A stretch of DNA of 64,000 nucleotides. Origin: Azadirachta indica. Its lineage: Eukaryota; Streptophyta; Magnoliopsida; Sapindales; Meliaceae. Positions within the stretch are counted from its first letter, which is position 1, and every line of letters starts with the position of its first letter. The notes below the pieces were generated by a model, which made no database searches, was not told the origin of the DNA, and saw only the letters and a list, made by a program, of their open reading frames with translations. The position numbers and the translations under genes are program-made. The stretch is from assembly GCA_022749755.1 (NCBI GenBank), contig CM040448.1, forward strand, positions 3,158,481 through 3,222,480. Direction: 5' to 3'. This document shows positions 49,158 through 61,507 of the stretch, piece by piece.

Positions 49158-52100
49158 GTATGCAAGATGCTCATTATGGCTTCAAATAATCCTGGACTTT
49201 TACCATATGAAAGTAACTTCATAAGTTCACCAGTGCTATTCTGATGTAATTTCAAAACAGAAGAAAACACTAAGAATGAGAAGAGAACCTTAGGGCCCTC
49301 CCTGTTGGATCATTTAATTCATGGTGATCCCATTCTGCCTAAAAATAAGTGAACCAAACTACTGTATCATGAGAAGAAAACTACTGTATTTTCTGAAACC
49401 AGAAAAAGAAAAGTTGAAAATTATAGAACTCCTGCATCATCAAAGTTTTGAAACAAAATTTCAAGTTTGGTGATGGATATGGTTGTGAATGTTTCAGAAC
49501 CTGGGCAATATTTTCTTCCTTTTGTTGCTGGTGTTCATCAAGGGTTTGATTTGTATACCTTGCCCTGGGTTTAAGTTGCATGATTTAATTCTTCTTGTGC
49601 ATGCCTTGGTTGGTTCAGTTCTTGCAGCTGCTATTTTTAATGTATTGTTACTTGGTTGCCTGGCTTACAGATCAATGTTATTGTGACTCATTAGATATTT
49701 TCCTTGGTATGGGATTATATCTTCTTTAACTTCATGTACTATGCAGTTTATTTTAATAAAAATTGGATGAAAGTGGACATGATGAGTCAGATGCTCAGTG
49801 TGTGTTTGAATGAGTAAGAGTGGAAGTGAGAGAGACAATCATGTGATGCCTGATACAAGTATTTTGTGATTGCTTCTGTTCTTGTAGGATTGGGAATCTT
49901 GTACGTACTACAATCATGCGATTGCTCTATGCATCTTGTCCTTCGTGCCCTTCTCATTGGATTTCAATTTGTCGCAACATGGTGAGCTCCTTTTCTCTCT
50001 GACATATTTATTGCGAATATAATGGTCTTCATGTTTTTAACTGAATGTTTGGTTTCTTATTGTTAAATGGTTGCTCAATTATTTAATTTGTGCGCTTATC
50101 ATAACTGTATCCTTATCCTTTTGCTCCTGTCAAGATAGTAAAAGTTTTCATTTTTATTTTCAATCATATGTTCATTTAATATGAGCACAGAACTTATACA
50201 TGAAGCTGATAGTCTACAAGCATATAATTCATAACTTAATTGACAGTTTTTTCTGTACAGTTCTATTTAACCAAACAACCAACAATGCTTCCAGTACACA
50301 ACAATTCCATAAGGCAGATCTCCCTTTTTAACCAAAACTGCTAACCCCTCTATAAACATAAAAGAATGAATCATCACCAATCCTAGCGGCACAAAATAGT
50401 GTAGGCCTCAATTTCCAGACATCAGGGCAATGAAGAAATAGGTGATCAGTATTTTGATCACTGATTTTGATCTGTCAAATTTTCTTGTAAGAGTCTAGAT
50501 TTATTTCAGGGAGAAGAAATGTGTTCATAAGAACTGAGAGTTTCTGGAGCGCTGACTTGAGGGAAGTAGTATGCTAGGATTGAAGATTACGACAGCAATA
50601 TTTTTATACTTTTGTTTGCTTTCATAAACAATTTGATGATAGACTTGTCACCTGTTGATGATGAAAGTATGTGATGTTGGACAAGTCATGGAGACCTAGA
50701 ATTTATCTTGGATTTCTGTCTTTTTTGATTGGGAGTTAGTTCAAGGCCTTCAGCTGCTGTGACTTGCAAGATAAATGGCATAAATTCCTTAAATGCAATT
50801 CAAAATAGAGGTTTTCTCACGATCATTGTGTTAATGATGTAAACTCTTAGCTTGTTTATATAATAATTTGAAGTTACGGTTTAGTTGGAATAATTTGATG
50901 CATATGTCCATGCACAAAACTTTTCTGATTTTCTAAATGGTTGCCATTGTCTACTAATTGTAGTTGGCATGGCAAATGGAAAATATGAGGTGCCTTTGCT
51001 GGGAGAACTAAACATTAATTGATTGAATTTTTCAAACATTTGTCTAGGTCCTTGCTATGTCATCGAGAGGGAATGCTGAGGTTAATAATTCTGAAGGTGA
51101 TCCTGTCAATGGCACAGATGGTGAAACTGGGTTGAATTTTGGAGATGATGGTGAAAACATGGTGTCTGGCTCTAAAGGCATGCCAATTCAGGGATATGCA
51201 TTTGAAGCATTGAATGTTAAAAGTAATAGAGACAAGCACCTCAGATATCGAACTAGAGTTTTTGCTGCTGAGTATGAGCTTCCTCTTGTCTCTGCATTTT
51301 TCTTATTGCAATTGTTGTCTTTATTCATATTACATGTCAATTCTTTTTTGGACCCAGCAATTGATTAGAAATTCGGGCTTGGTACAATTTAGACTTCAGC
51401 TAGTCATTATTTTTCATTGTTATGGTTCTAACTTCTGGGTGATTCGTAACCTCCAAAAATTAGGAAGGAATGTTCGAATACATTTTTCAGAAGCTCGGAT
51501 GTCACTTGGAATTTGTAGATTAATCTGGATACATTCTCATTGAGAGTAACAAATCAACTTTTGGTTGTCTTTGATCTTAAGCTAGTTCTCAAGGTTGTAA
51601 TAGAAACAGTCTCTGGAAACTTCCAACTGAACAGATTTCCTTGAGAGTTCTTGTATCCCTTGTTGTCAGAAACAAATATATTTTTGTATCTGGATTACAA
51701 ATGAAACAGATCCTCACTTTCCTTCTTATGTTTTATTTTCGGTTGTACATTTATCTACAAACCTTTTAGGAAGTAGCAATATACATGCATGAAATGTAGG
51801 AATATGTACTTGGGATAGGTCCTTTAAAATTTGCTGCAATTTATAACTTGGACTAAAGGATCTTTTATTGTTAATTGCAACTTTTGTGAGTCAAGCTATG
51901 TAATTGTTTTTGTTTTCTTAATGGAATTGGTCATTTGTATCTTAGCTTAACATCTGGAGGCATAAAGTCAACTGCATTGCGACAGGGTTGGTTCTTGCTT
52001 CATGTTATAACTAATGCCAAAACTTACAAGGAAAAATCTGCATGACACCAAGTTATTATGCATGCCTTGACAGACAACTTTAGATAGTTGAAGCAGCTTG

Positions 52101-55100
52101 GGTGATGTATTGAATAAAAACATGTAGTTTATTTAATTCATTTTCATCATCAAATTATCTTATTTTAGGTGTTTGAGTCATCTACCAACAGCTGTGGGAG
52201 GTGATCCTGCTCATTTTGACCTCTTATTGGCGAGGAAAGGACCTGCTACTATGCAGTCCTCCTGTGATTGGTTAGTTCTCCATATGCAAGAGCTAATATC
52301 ACTTGCTTATCAGGTGCTTACTATGAATAACTAGCATACTATTATATTGTTTTGAACTACTATGAAGTTGTGAAAGTATGTATTAAATCTTCCATTTTGT
52401 AAATAATATTTTTCTAGATAAGTACAATCCAGTTTGAAAACATGCGACCAATTGGCGTGGGACTTCTGAGTATGATTATGGACAAGGTAAGTTGAGATAG
52501 TCTACATATTTTAGGGATTACATTCATTAATGTATATTACTTTCTAGTTTGAGCTATACATAGGCTTTCCCTTTGTTTCTCGAATTTGAAAGAAAAGAAT
52601 TTTATTCAAAAGACTTCTGAGTTTTTAGTGTTACAGTACACAACATGGTGATAACTAGTGACCATTCCAATTGAACTTGATGACATCCAATTGAATTGTT
52701 TGTGAGGGATTCCTCTGCTTTTAGTCTTGCTTAGAAATAGGCAGATACCTCAGTATGCTTTCCAGATTAATCACTTGGCAATAGTTTGGGCAGACAATTC
52801 TGCTTGAAATAAAGTTGTTTAAATTGATACCTGAAATATGTGCCATGTTGCTAAAGCGAAGCACCAAGTCCTCGTCCTTCTAACTTTATGTGGAAATATT
52901 ACGGCTAACAAAGAATGGATGTAAAGAGATGTAGCCAGCATTGAACCCCCTCATACCAACCTTTGGAGGGGGATTTAATTTAATTTCAAGTCAGTCTTGT
53001 GCAGGAATCTGTCCTTTTTTTTTTTTTATCATCTCACGTCCATGTCAAAAGATTTTCTTTATCATAACTCTTGTCCAAAATGGAATTTTGTGAATCTTTT
53101 TCAAATTTTTAGTGTAGAAAAATGATGTTAACACTTTGTAGCTCTTTCTTTCCCGTTACTTTTATGACTTTTTTTATTTTTTGTATCATTTATAAAGGAT
53201 TGGTATTGAAAAGCTCCACTTGGCTTGTCTTGGGTCAATTTACTGCCAGCATGGCGAATGATGACCTGGGCTGGTTGGCCCATTTCAGACTATGTCATCC
53301 CTATTCTCAAAATTGAGAGCAGTATTTCAAAGATACATGTATTTGGTTCTCTGTTTCTATGCAATTAGTAATTATGATGTGCTTCATACTTCAGGTCAGA
53401 CTTGGTAGTTATTCAACATATACCAGTAATTGAAATTTGAGCAAACTGAAGCAAGGCAATAATTATGCTCTGAAGCTTGAGTTAAAGAATTCAGCTTCAA
53501 ACCTAGCCAGACTTTTGGATTATTTTGGATGATAAAAGTGCCTGACGTCTAAGGCATTATGTTGCTTACTTAACCACACTGAGAAGTACCTGTTTGTGGC
53601 ATTTATGATGCCTTTTGCCATATCTGATATGTTCTTCATGAAAATGTTAGATCGCATTATTTATGAGGAAAATGTTTGGCATTTAATTTTGGACATTTCT
53701 TATCTCTTCTTACTTTCATGGAGTAGTTATTATCATCTTTCAGAAATGAATCATGTCATAGTGTTAATTTATTTTTATATTGTAATTTTTAAATACAGTT
53801 TGAAATGGCACCTGATCCTGACCTTCCTGGACACCTTCTACTGGAACAGTATCAGGTATGATGTTGGATCTGTGGAAGTTTTGTTCTTTTGTTCATATGT
53901 AATAATTGTAAACCGCAATTGTGAACAAATAGGTTTTAAAGTTGCCAATTAACCTTAAAGCTTAAACTTATAGTAAGAGTCCAACAATTATAGATAATCT
54001 ATAAGCACCAAAGAGTAGGGCTGACAACAGACGGAATATTTTGTTGTTAATGTGCTAAATGTCTTGAATTTTCATGGACATATTTTGATTGATTTTGGCT
54101 GGATAAATTCAGGCACAACTTTTATTGGCTGTTCGCACTGCATTAGATACATCATCTGGCCCTATGCTTCTTGAGGCAGGGTTGCAGCTGGCAACTAAGG
54201 TTTGTAGTGAAGACAAAAGTGGATTTTCTTCATCCAAAAGGTTATGTGTAGACATTTAGATTTTTATTGAATGTTTAATTTTCAGATAATGACAAGTGGA
54301 ATAATTAGTGGAGATCAAGCTGCTGTTAAACGCATATTTTCTTTGATTTCACGTCCTCTTACTGACTTCAAGGACCTATATTATCCTTCATTCGCAGAAT
54401 GGGTCTCATGCAAGGTATATGAATCTATGGTTGCTAGTACATTTTCCCCTTTTTGTATTTTCTTACTTTGATGGAACGGGTTGTTTCGTTTGTTCATGCA
54501 GCTTCTGTTTTATTTCTGGTAAAAAGTTGTTTATTAAGATGGATAGGCTGTTACTAATTCATTTGAAACAGATCAAGATCAGACTGCTAGCGGCACATGC
54601 CTCTCTGAAATGTTACACATATGCATTCTTGAGGAGACACCATGATGGGATCCCGGATGAATTTCTAGCATTATTGCCATTGTTTTCAAAGAGTTCAAGC
54701 ATACTGGGGAAGTACTGGATCCGGCTTCTTAAGGACTACAGTTATATTTTCCTGGGCTTGAATCTCAAGAGAAAAGTAAGCTTGATGGCTTTAAAATCTG
54801 TTTGGTCTTTTCTTCCATTTTTATGAATATCTTGTTCCCTTTTAATGAAATGTAAGATTGACATATGAATATTTCTCCTGGCTCCTGCCAACCTTCTATT
54901 GTTGCTTGCCTCTTTCAGTGGAATCCATTTCTTGATGGAATACAATCACCCCTGGTTTCATCCAAGTTGCAATCTTGTTTTGAAGAAGCCTGGCCGGTTA
55001 TTTTGCAAGCAGTTGCATTGGATGCAGTGCCTGTGAAACTTGACAGAAGTGGACTTTCCAAAATCAATGCTGAAAATACATCAATAAGTAACTTAATATC

Positions 55101-58100
55101 TGGTTATAGGATGGTTGAACTTGAGGGTGAAGAATTTAGATTTCTATGGGGCTTTGCTTTGCTTGTTATATTTCAAGGACAGCATTTAGCCCCTGGTAAA
55201 CAAAAAATAGCATTGGGTTCTGCAAAAGCTAAATTTGGAGACTCGCCAATTAAAGATATAAATCCACTTGGCTTGAAGTTATATGAGATTGTGTTACCAG
55301 TATTCCAGTTCCTCTCGACTGAAAGCTTTTTCACTGCAGGTTTTCTTACTATGAATATTTGCCGAGAATTATTGCAGGTTGTAATCTATCTTTGCTTACA
55401 TCAACCTGTTAAACAAATTTTATGGTAGCTCTCTAATATTTTTCTCTATCCTCCTTCTATGGCTTGTTTGTGGACTGATGAATTTATTTATTTTGGTCAG
55501 TTGAGTTTCTGGACTTGCTAGAAGAAATCTGATCTATTCTAATAACCATTTGTGTTAAAATGTATTGATACAATTCGGTGAATTTTTGTATGCAAATCAT
55601 TTTTTGAAGTTGCAGGACGAGAGAACTTGAACAATATGGTACCACTGTAACCTATTCTTCCCTAGAGCCCATAGTAGACACCATCAGTTTTAGGCTTTCT
55701 GTTTTACCTTTTTTGTCCCCCCATTTTTTGTGTTTGCAAACAGTCTTTCTCTAAGTATTATAATTTAAATTTGGAATAGTTTTACCATTGATTTTGAAAA
55801 AAACCGTTTCAGTTAAAGTTGTTTTGTGCTGTTAAATCAAGTGAAAACTTTTATTCACTCTGCTCCTCTTAGACATGAATTTTCTACATTTATGTTGTCG
55901 TCGGTTTACATGCCTTAATGAATGAGGATGACCATGCTGCCAGTCACTGGTTTAGTTCCAGTGTATAGGAAAAGTAGTAAATATTTGTTCCAGTCTTTCA
56001 TTTCAATGTGAAACAGACTGAACCACCTTAGCAACCCAAAACAATAACTGTTCTATTTTCATAGAAACAAATTCTAAGTTCAATCTCATACTGGTTCGTG
56101 ATAATTCTATCATGAAGTAAACTTGAAAATTTTAAAATTTGCTGTATGAATTTAAGCTTTAGCTTTTGGTCAATGGTCGTTTAACACTGCCTGGGTGCTC
56201 TAGCTTAATTTGCAAAAGTATTTCCTTCCTTCTAACAAGCTCATTGAATAAGTTAAATCTTCTGCACCAGGGAGTGTAATGGAGCTTAAATACTATTGCT
56301 TGGCCCTTACCTATAAGTTTTAGCTTTTAGGTCGAGTGATTGGTTAACACTTATCGTGTGCTTTAACTTTCTCTAACAATATAAAAGTATTATTGTACTG
56401 CTGTGAAACGATGTTATCTTCTGACAATATTGGTATTGCCAAATATGATGCGAGCCATTTTATCTTTTTGGTATATGTAGGTTTTCTTGTATTCTATATG
56501 CATGGACAATTCATGGAACAGCCTTGCCATCTCAGTTTTTTCACAGGTAAAAAATGGGCTAGCTTTTGACGATTTAGAGTAAATAATTATGAGTGGCAAT
56601 GTGGTTTAGATAGTTTTCTCGTAAAATACTCAAATTCTTTAAATTTATCTGCTTAATTGGAATTACAATGTTTGTGACACTGTAACTACTCTCCTTCTAA
56701 GCATTGGTTCTTGATATTTATTAAGCCCTTCACTTTGTCGTTTATATTATCACGACAGTATACATTGATGGAGTTTAGTTTGTATCAACCTTTATAAAAA
56801 GGTGTGTGCATAAAAACATATTATCAATGCTTTATATTTATCAAGTTTAGATATGAGCTTATTTTAGAATCTTCTTGCACTAAAATATTGATTTGTAGTT
56901 TGATTTCTATATCAAGCAGATTGTACAGAATTGCCCTGAAGATTTTCTGGAATCAGAAAATTTTGCCTATCTACAGATGGAACTTTGCTTCGCTTACCTC
57001 CTCAAAGTTTTTCCGAGGTGAACCATTTGATTTTAAATATCCAAATACAAAATTATCTTAGGATGAAATGCATTGCCAAATACCCTATGCTAAAATCTTA
57101 ATTGCTTTTTGTTTTTCAGTGCTAATTTAACTTCACCAGATCATTCAAACCAAGGGGATTTAATGTCTCCCTTATTTATAACTGCAAAGACACTAATGGC
57201 ACATTTTGAACCAAAGGTAGGGTAGGTGCATGTGTATCCATGGCCGTATACTTGTTAATTGTTATGCAATCTTGCAGTCTTTAGTTCACATTTCTTTTTT
57301 TATTTTTGAAGAATGACTGGTTTTTTTTTTCTTTAAAGGAAGGATTTACCAGTTAAATAAACTATGTAAACATTTTCCATCAGTATTATGATTTTTTGTG
57401 TTATTCTGCTATGTTAAGATGCAGAAGCAGTTCAAGTCTGTAGCACTGGCATTTCTATTAATTGGTTACCAGTGCATTAGACAAGCTTCAACTGAGTTAT
57501 GCCTTTCAAAGGGTATTGAGTTTACCAAGAGTGCCATTCCATTATTGAAGAAAATTGTTGAGGGTAAGCAGTTGCTAGAACTGATTTTGCAATTCAAATT
57601 TTTTTTTTTTTTATTAGTTATTTAATCTGGACAGATTTTTTTTGGTTAAAGCAAACATAGATTGTATTAATAGAAAAGAAAATTTATAAACAGTAAACAA
57701 GCTGTCCGATAACCCCAGAGCCATACCACGAAATATACAATAAGATCTTCTAGAAAAATATATTTAGCTTGAGAGAACCAAATAATTTCAAAAGCTATAT
57801 CAAAATTAAGAGCCCTTCCCAATTTGGCCTAACCAAAACTATCTTTGTGGAAATTGTTATGCTCTGAAAAGGAAGTGTATTAAGGAATTCTGAAAAATAA
57901 GAAGAGTACATCAAATAACAGGCATGATGCCAATAAGTCAGCAACCCAATTACATTCACTATGGACAAACTGCAACGAGACTTGCTATAACTGTTTGCAC
58001 ATTAATTTGTAACACTATTTCAAGAGGTAAATTAGTGAATCTGAAATTTTTTACGTAGAGCTTGTCTGGACATGCAACCTTGGTGGAGTAATTGATATAA

Positions 58101-61100
58101 AAGACACTATATTCTTTGTTCTTGTTTCCTATGCCAACACCTAGACCCACCTTTATTCTTCTCTATTGGTAATGAAGGAAAAATATTGCTTCAACCCAAA
58201 TTGGCTTATTTTGATTCAGCCACAGCATGATATGAAAAATGAATAGCATCACAATGGCAAATAGAAATGGAGAAGAAACAATTAGTCATTCAGAAATCTG
58301 TGCGGACAAAACGTTCCAGTTGCTGGTTTCTAGGCTGTGAATTTTTTTTCAGAATGTTGTGCCATTCACCACCTGGATAATATTTTGTTGCTTCATGAAA
58401 GGTCAAGTAAATTTAATGTGCGGGGAAACTGTCTGTTATGTTAAGAAGGCTATTATTGATTTATAAGGGGAGCAGCACCCAAGAGTTGGTCTTCAGTTGA
58501 CATATCTCAGAGAGTCATTAGGCTGTGGTTGATGTGGCAAATTATCTTACTGTCATATATACGTAATATGTTGGAAGGAGTGAAAAATCGGTTAGTATAG
58601 CAATATATCACATGTTGTAATGCATCTACATAGAGTCAGGAAGCTGGTGCCTGATGGAGTTTTGTTTTGCAGATGTTCCAACACTAGGCAATGAAGGAAT
58701 TATGCATCTGCGAACAATCTTTGGCACTTGTCTGAATGCGATTGCTGATTTGACTGAGTATTGCATTGAGGGAATTCATAAACTGGAAAATAAGAGATCT
58801 GACTTGTGCAAACTACTTCAGTTAAAGCTTGCATTCTCCCTTGAGCACAATGTTTCATTGGCCAAACTAGCACATGCAATCGAATGTCCTGGGGAAAACA
58901 AAGACAATATCCCTATATGTTTTGCTGAGCTCAAGTTTTGTGCTGGAAGTATGAAAACTGCACTTATTGATTCAAATGTGCAGGTAGCTAAAATTCCATG
59001 TTTCTGATATCTAAGCATGATCATATATTTACCAAATACCAAAATACAGCTGATATAAATTTCCATATGTAGGTTCAAGCAATTGGTTTGCAAGTGCTTA
59101 AAAGCATAGTGCAGAGGTCTGCAACCAAGGAAGACAACAATTTACTGTTGTTCTTTAGCGGAGTGCTTGTCAGAGATATCTTCACCATAATTCAGAAACT
59201 GCTAAAGGTGTATCTTTTGTTTTTTTCTGGATCTTATTCTCTCTGTAAAAATATAATTATTTTCCCTTTCCTTTTCCTATCTCTTGTCCTTTTATGCATT
59301 TACTTTTTGCTGATTAAATTGAGGTAGAATTCCTGCACTAGTTAAAGTTCAATGTTTATTATTTTGACTAGTTAACAATTCTACTGATGACAGAAACCTG
59401 TAACTAAAGAATCAGTGGCTATTGCTGGGGAGTGCTTAAGAATCTTGATGCTTCTGCAAACTGTCTCAAAAAGTGCAGAGTGTCAGAGAAGTTTTATGAA
59501 TCTGCTTCTAGAAGCTATTTTCATGGTCTTCTCAGCATCGGAAGATGATTGTTCCCAGGTACTATTGTTAATCATCCTGTAAATTAAAATTGGAACTAAA
59601 ACTATTTTCTTTATTTTGATTTTCTAATTGTTATGTCAATGACAGGAAGCTAATGACATAAGAAGCATTGCTGTGAGGCTTGTTTCTCATCTTGTTCAAA
59701 TTCCTTCCTCGGCAGTTCAACTTAAGGATGTCTTGTTATCAATGCCTACAATGCACAGGCAGCAACTTCAGGTGCTATTCTTGCTTTATTAACTTATGTT
59801 AATAGAGCTGGATTAAAAGACTACTAAGATTTTTCAAAGATATACATATATGCAAAGACAAATATGTGCTAGCATATATTGGTTATGTAGAAAAAATTTG
59901 TGTTAGTTGTACATCCTCTCCACTTTTGCTTATGTAGAGAAAATTTCTGGTGTACACCCAATTTTCATTGATTTACATGCATGCAGAGAAAACCTGGGCT
60001 AGTGCATATGTGGTATGTAGAGAAAATTTCTGTTAGTTGTACATTCTGTTCTTTTGCTAATCAGGTAGCTGCTGACACTGTTTCACCTATTTGAATCTGG
60101 AAATCTCTATTTTTGCCTTCGTCCAAAAGAAACTCTGGTTTGGCATTTTACAATGCTTTTCACTGGTGGTTTTTTCAGTAATTTCTCAAATGTACAACCT
60201 TACTTTCTTAATGTTTTAAAGTGCAAATAATAAATTTTTTTTTTTTTGGGTCATAATGCTAAGAATCCTGGGAAAGGGTGTAAAGGGTCTGTGGAGAGGC
60301 AATATTTTGTAACGAGATGCCATCTATCTTTTCCTTTTGGCCTTTAGCCGCATCAGTCAATTTATCTTGCTAAAGAGAATTGAGTGGATGCTTCTGGTTT
60401 AAACTCTAGATAGAGTAAGAACTATTCTTTTGGAACTTCATGCGCAGCTGAATTTTGCTGGTAGATTTTGCTGATTCTACTTTTAGTAGAGCTTTTTGTT
60501 CGAAAACAGCTTTGAGATTTCCGCAAATTAAAATTAGACCCACGAAAGAAATCAGAAATATTGGTAATTGTTGCCCCAAAATTAGTAATTTGGCGATACT
60601 TTTTCTTGAAGCCTGTTATCTTGTGGATGTGCCAAATTCTGCTTGGTCGATGCTTATTCATGAACTCTATTTGGCTTTGATTCTCTTCTTTCAGGAAGTC
60701 ATTCGTGCTTCTGTAACTCAAGATCGCAGCTCATCACAAACAAAACCTGTGGCACCATCATTAGAAATCAAATTACCCGCACCAACTAGTGGAAAAATAG
60801 AGAGAGATTCCCCGCTGTTGGCCACCCCAATGCAGAAGACAGAAGTGAGCAGAGAGAGAGATTTACCAGCAACAGCCACCTCAATTCACTCCAACGAGGA
60901 AACTATAGAAGAGAGCGAAGATGATGAAGAGGATTGGGATGCCTTCCAGTCTTTTACAGCCTCAACAACTACAGCTGAAATTGATACGAAAGTAGAAAGT
61001 ACTGCAGAAGGACCTGACCTAGTTGAAGATTCCTCTGTTCACGAATCCAGTAACAAAAAGAATGACTTCAACCCTTCTCAACCTCCAGGCATTGTCAAGG

Positions 61101-61507
61101 TCAGCAACGAGGCAGAGGATCCAGAAAAAACTGGAGAAGAGAATTGGATATCTGATAGTGGAGTGGAAACAAAAGATATGGAAGTAGTGGATGAATTTCA
61201 AACAAACAATGATAAGGATCACCGTCATCATCAAGAAATAGAAGAGAGGAAGATCCAAGAGACTGAAGATGGAGCAGTCACAAGTGAAGCCAACAAAGAA
61301 ATAGCATCTGAGATTCAACTTGCTGAAGACACAAAAGGATCAGTGAAACTGAGCTCAGCAGAAGATTATGAGCAGAGAAACGAGAGCCTGGACAACAAAA
61401 TTTATGAAGTCTTGTCAACTGATGTTCAACAGGTTGGAGAACAAGAAGGATCATCAGAAGATCATGTTGTTAAGGAGCATGAGGCCGATGATGAAATTGG
61501 CTTCTAA
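26014..61507 (+). CDS. SWEETIE: SWEETIE, plant HEATR5/Laa1-type HEAT-repeat protein (48 exons, about 2,232 aa)
   Basis: Very large HEAT-repeat protein. Arabidopsis sweetie mutants have altered trehalose and sugar metabolism and growth; animal HEATR5 and yeast Laa1 act with the AP-1 clathrin adaptor. Exons: 26014-26178, 27254-27461, 30729-30835, 31225-31464, 31555-31644, 31726-31813, 32946-33010, 33539-33643, 33728-33817, 33952-34032, 35167-35235, 35570-35695, 39236-39339, 40352-40484, 40562-40668, 41771-41881, 42036-42203, 42348-42434, 42644-42737, 44056-44124, 44209-44331, 44462-44530, 44623-44727, 45275-45363, 46570-46726, 47657-47806, 47987-48036, 48395-48494, 48584-48640, 48752-48819, 49888-49981, 51048-51271, 52169-52313, 52418-52486, 53799-53855, 54113-54199, 54286-54414, 54572-54775, 54919-55377, 56481-56546, 56920-57017, 57120-57216, 57419-57563, 58673-58983, 59073-59207, 59394-59558, 59646-59771, 60695-61507. 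The frame is continuous with no stop. Family blocks include [52 protein letters not shown] and [13 protein letters not shown]. Residues 1963-2232 are an acidic disordered tail with DWDAFQSF (2042-2049). Uncertain: exon 1 donor, exon 4 end, exon 43 start. Confidence 0.95.
28981..29028. repeat. (TG)n(TA)n microsatellite in SWEETIE intron 2
   Basis: A short TG run followed by a TA run of about 14 units, then AAATATATA. It lies in the 3.27-kb intron 2 (27462-30728), most of which is otherwise featureless and AT-rich. Confidence 0.9.
29870..30535. mobile_element. Possible degenerate MITE in SWEETIE intron 2
   Basis: The left side has AAAGCGCTAAAATATTTTG, then TGTTTGGTTATCAATTATAA. The right side, reverse-complemented, has AAAGCGCTAATTAGCACTCC, then TGTTTGATAATTTTTTCTAA. 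The interior is strongly AT-rich. The inverted match is partial, and no target duplication is clear. Confidence 0.3.
36953..37180. mobile_element. Possible short MITE in SWEETIE intron 12
   Basis: The left side reads TGTTTGGTAAAACTATTTTT. The right side, reverse-complemented, reads AGTTTGGAAATGCTGTTTTT. This gives an imperfect inverted repeat about 230 bp long, with no coding capacity. Boundaries and family are uncertain. Confidence 0.35.
37925..38272 (+). pseudogene. ndhF: Chloroplast ndhF fragment in the nucleus (NUPT), in SWEETIE intron 12
   Basis: A fragment of the plastid NAD(P)H dehydrogenase subunit 5 gene in sense orientation. Reading across two frames gives TLICAAIMV, then [14 protein letters not shown], and after a frameshift [20 protein letters not shown] and [15 protein letters not shown]. 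These are the ndhF membrane blocks around [21 protein letters not shown] small deletion near 38025, a frameshift near 38100 where two bases are missing in AAGAGGTTTAG, and many substitutions make it a dead, fairly old insertion. It starts and stops abruptly inside the 3.5-kb intron. A route through the mitochondrion cannot be excluded. Confidence 0.88.
39588..39670. repeat. About 41-bp tandem duplication in SWEETIE intron 13
   Basis: GAGTACAATAAAGGTGAACC followed by AGGAGTCCGTTATAAGGAAA is repeated next to itself as GAGTACAATAGAGGTGAACC and AGGAGTCTCCTATAAGGAAA. A third, weaker copy (GAATACAGTTAAGGTGAAC) precedes them. Confidence 0.75.
49131..49157. repeat. Poly-T run of 27 in SWEETIE intron 30
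   Basis: An uninterrupted T homopolymer, possibly the antisense poly(A) tail of a retroposed sequence, although I could not identify a body on its left. Confidence 0.85.
50265..50470 (-). mobile_element. Antisense LINE fragment (zf-RVT region) in SWEETIE intron 31
   Basis: The minus strand encodes [12 protein letters not shown], the histidine/cysteine motif of the zf-RVT domain that follows the reverse transcriptase in plant L1-type LINEs. Further downstream residues are broken by stops. No full reverse transcriptase is present. Confidence 0.65.
57640..58330 (-). mobile_element. Antisense LINE 3' fragment (RNase H-like) in SWEETIE intron 43
   Basis: The minus strand has a broken frame including [18 protein letters not shown] and, after a frameshift, [13 protein letters not shown], the end of the RNase H-like domain of plant LINEs. 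After it, in the same orientation, comes AT-rich sequence ending with an (A/T)-rich tail near 57640, as in a LINE 3' UTR. It is a truncated, dead copy. Confidence 0.55.

Noticed and set aside
60455..60694. Upstream part of the 350-residue open frame at 60455-61507
   Set aside because: Homology to the SWEETIE tail begins only at 60695, right after a TTCTTTCAG acceptor; the earlier 80 codons are intron 47.
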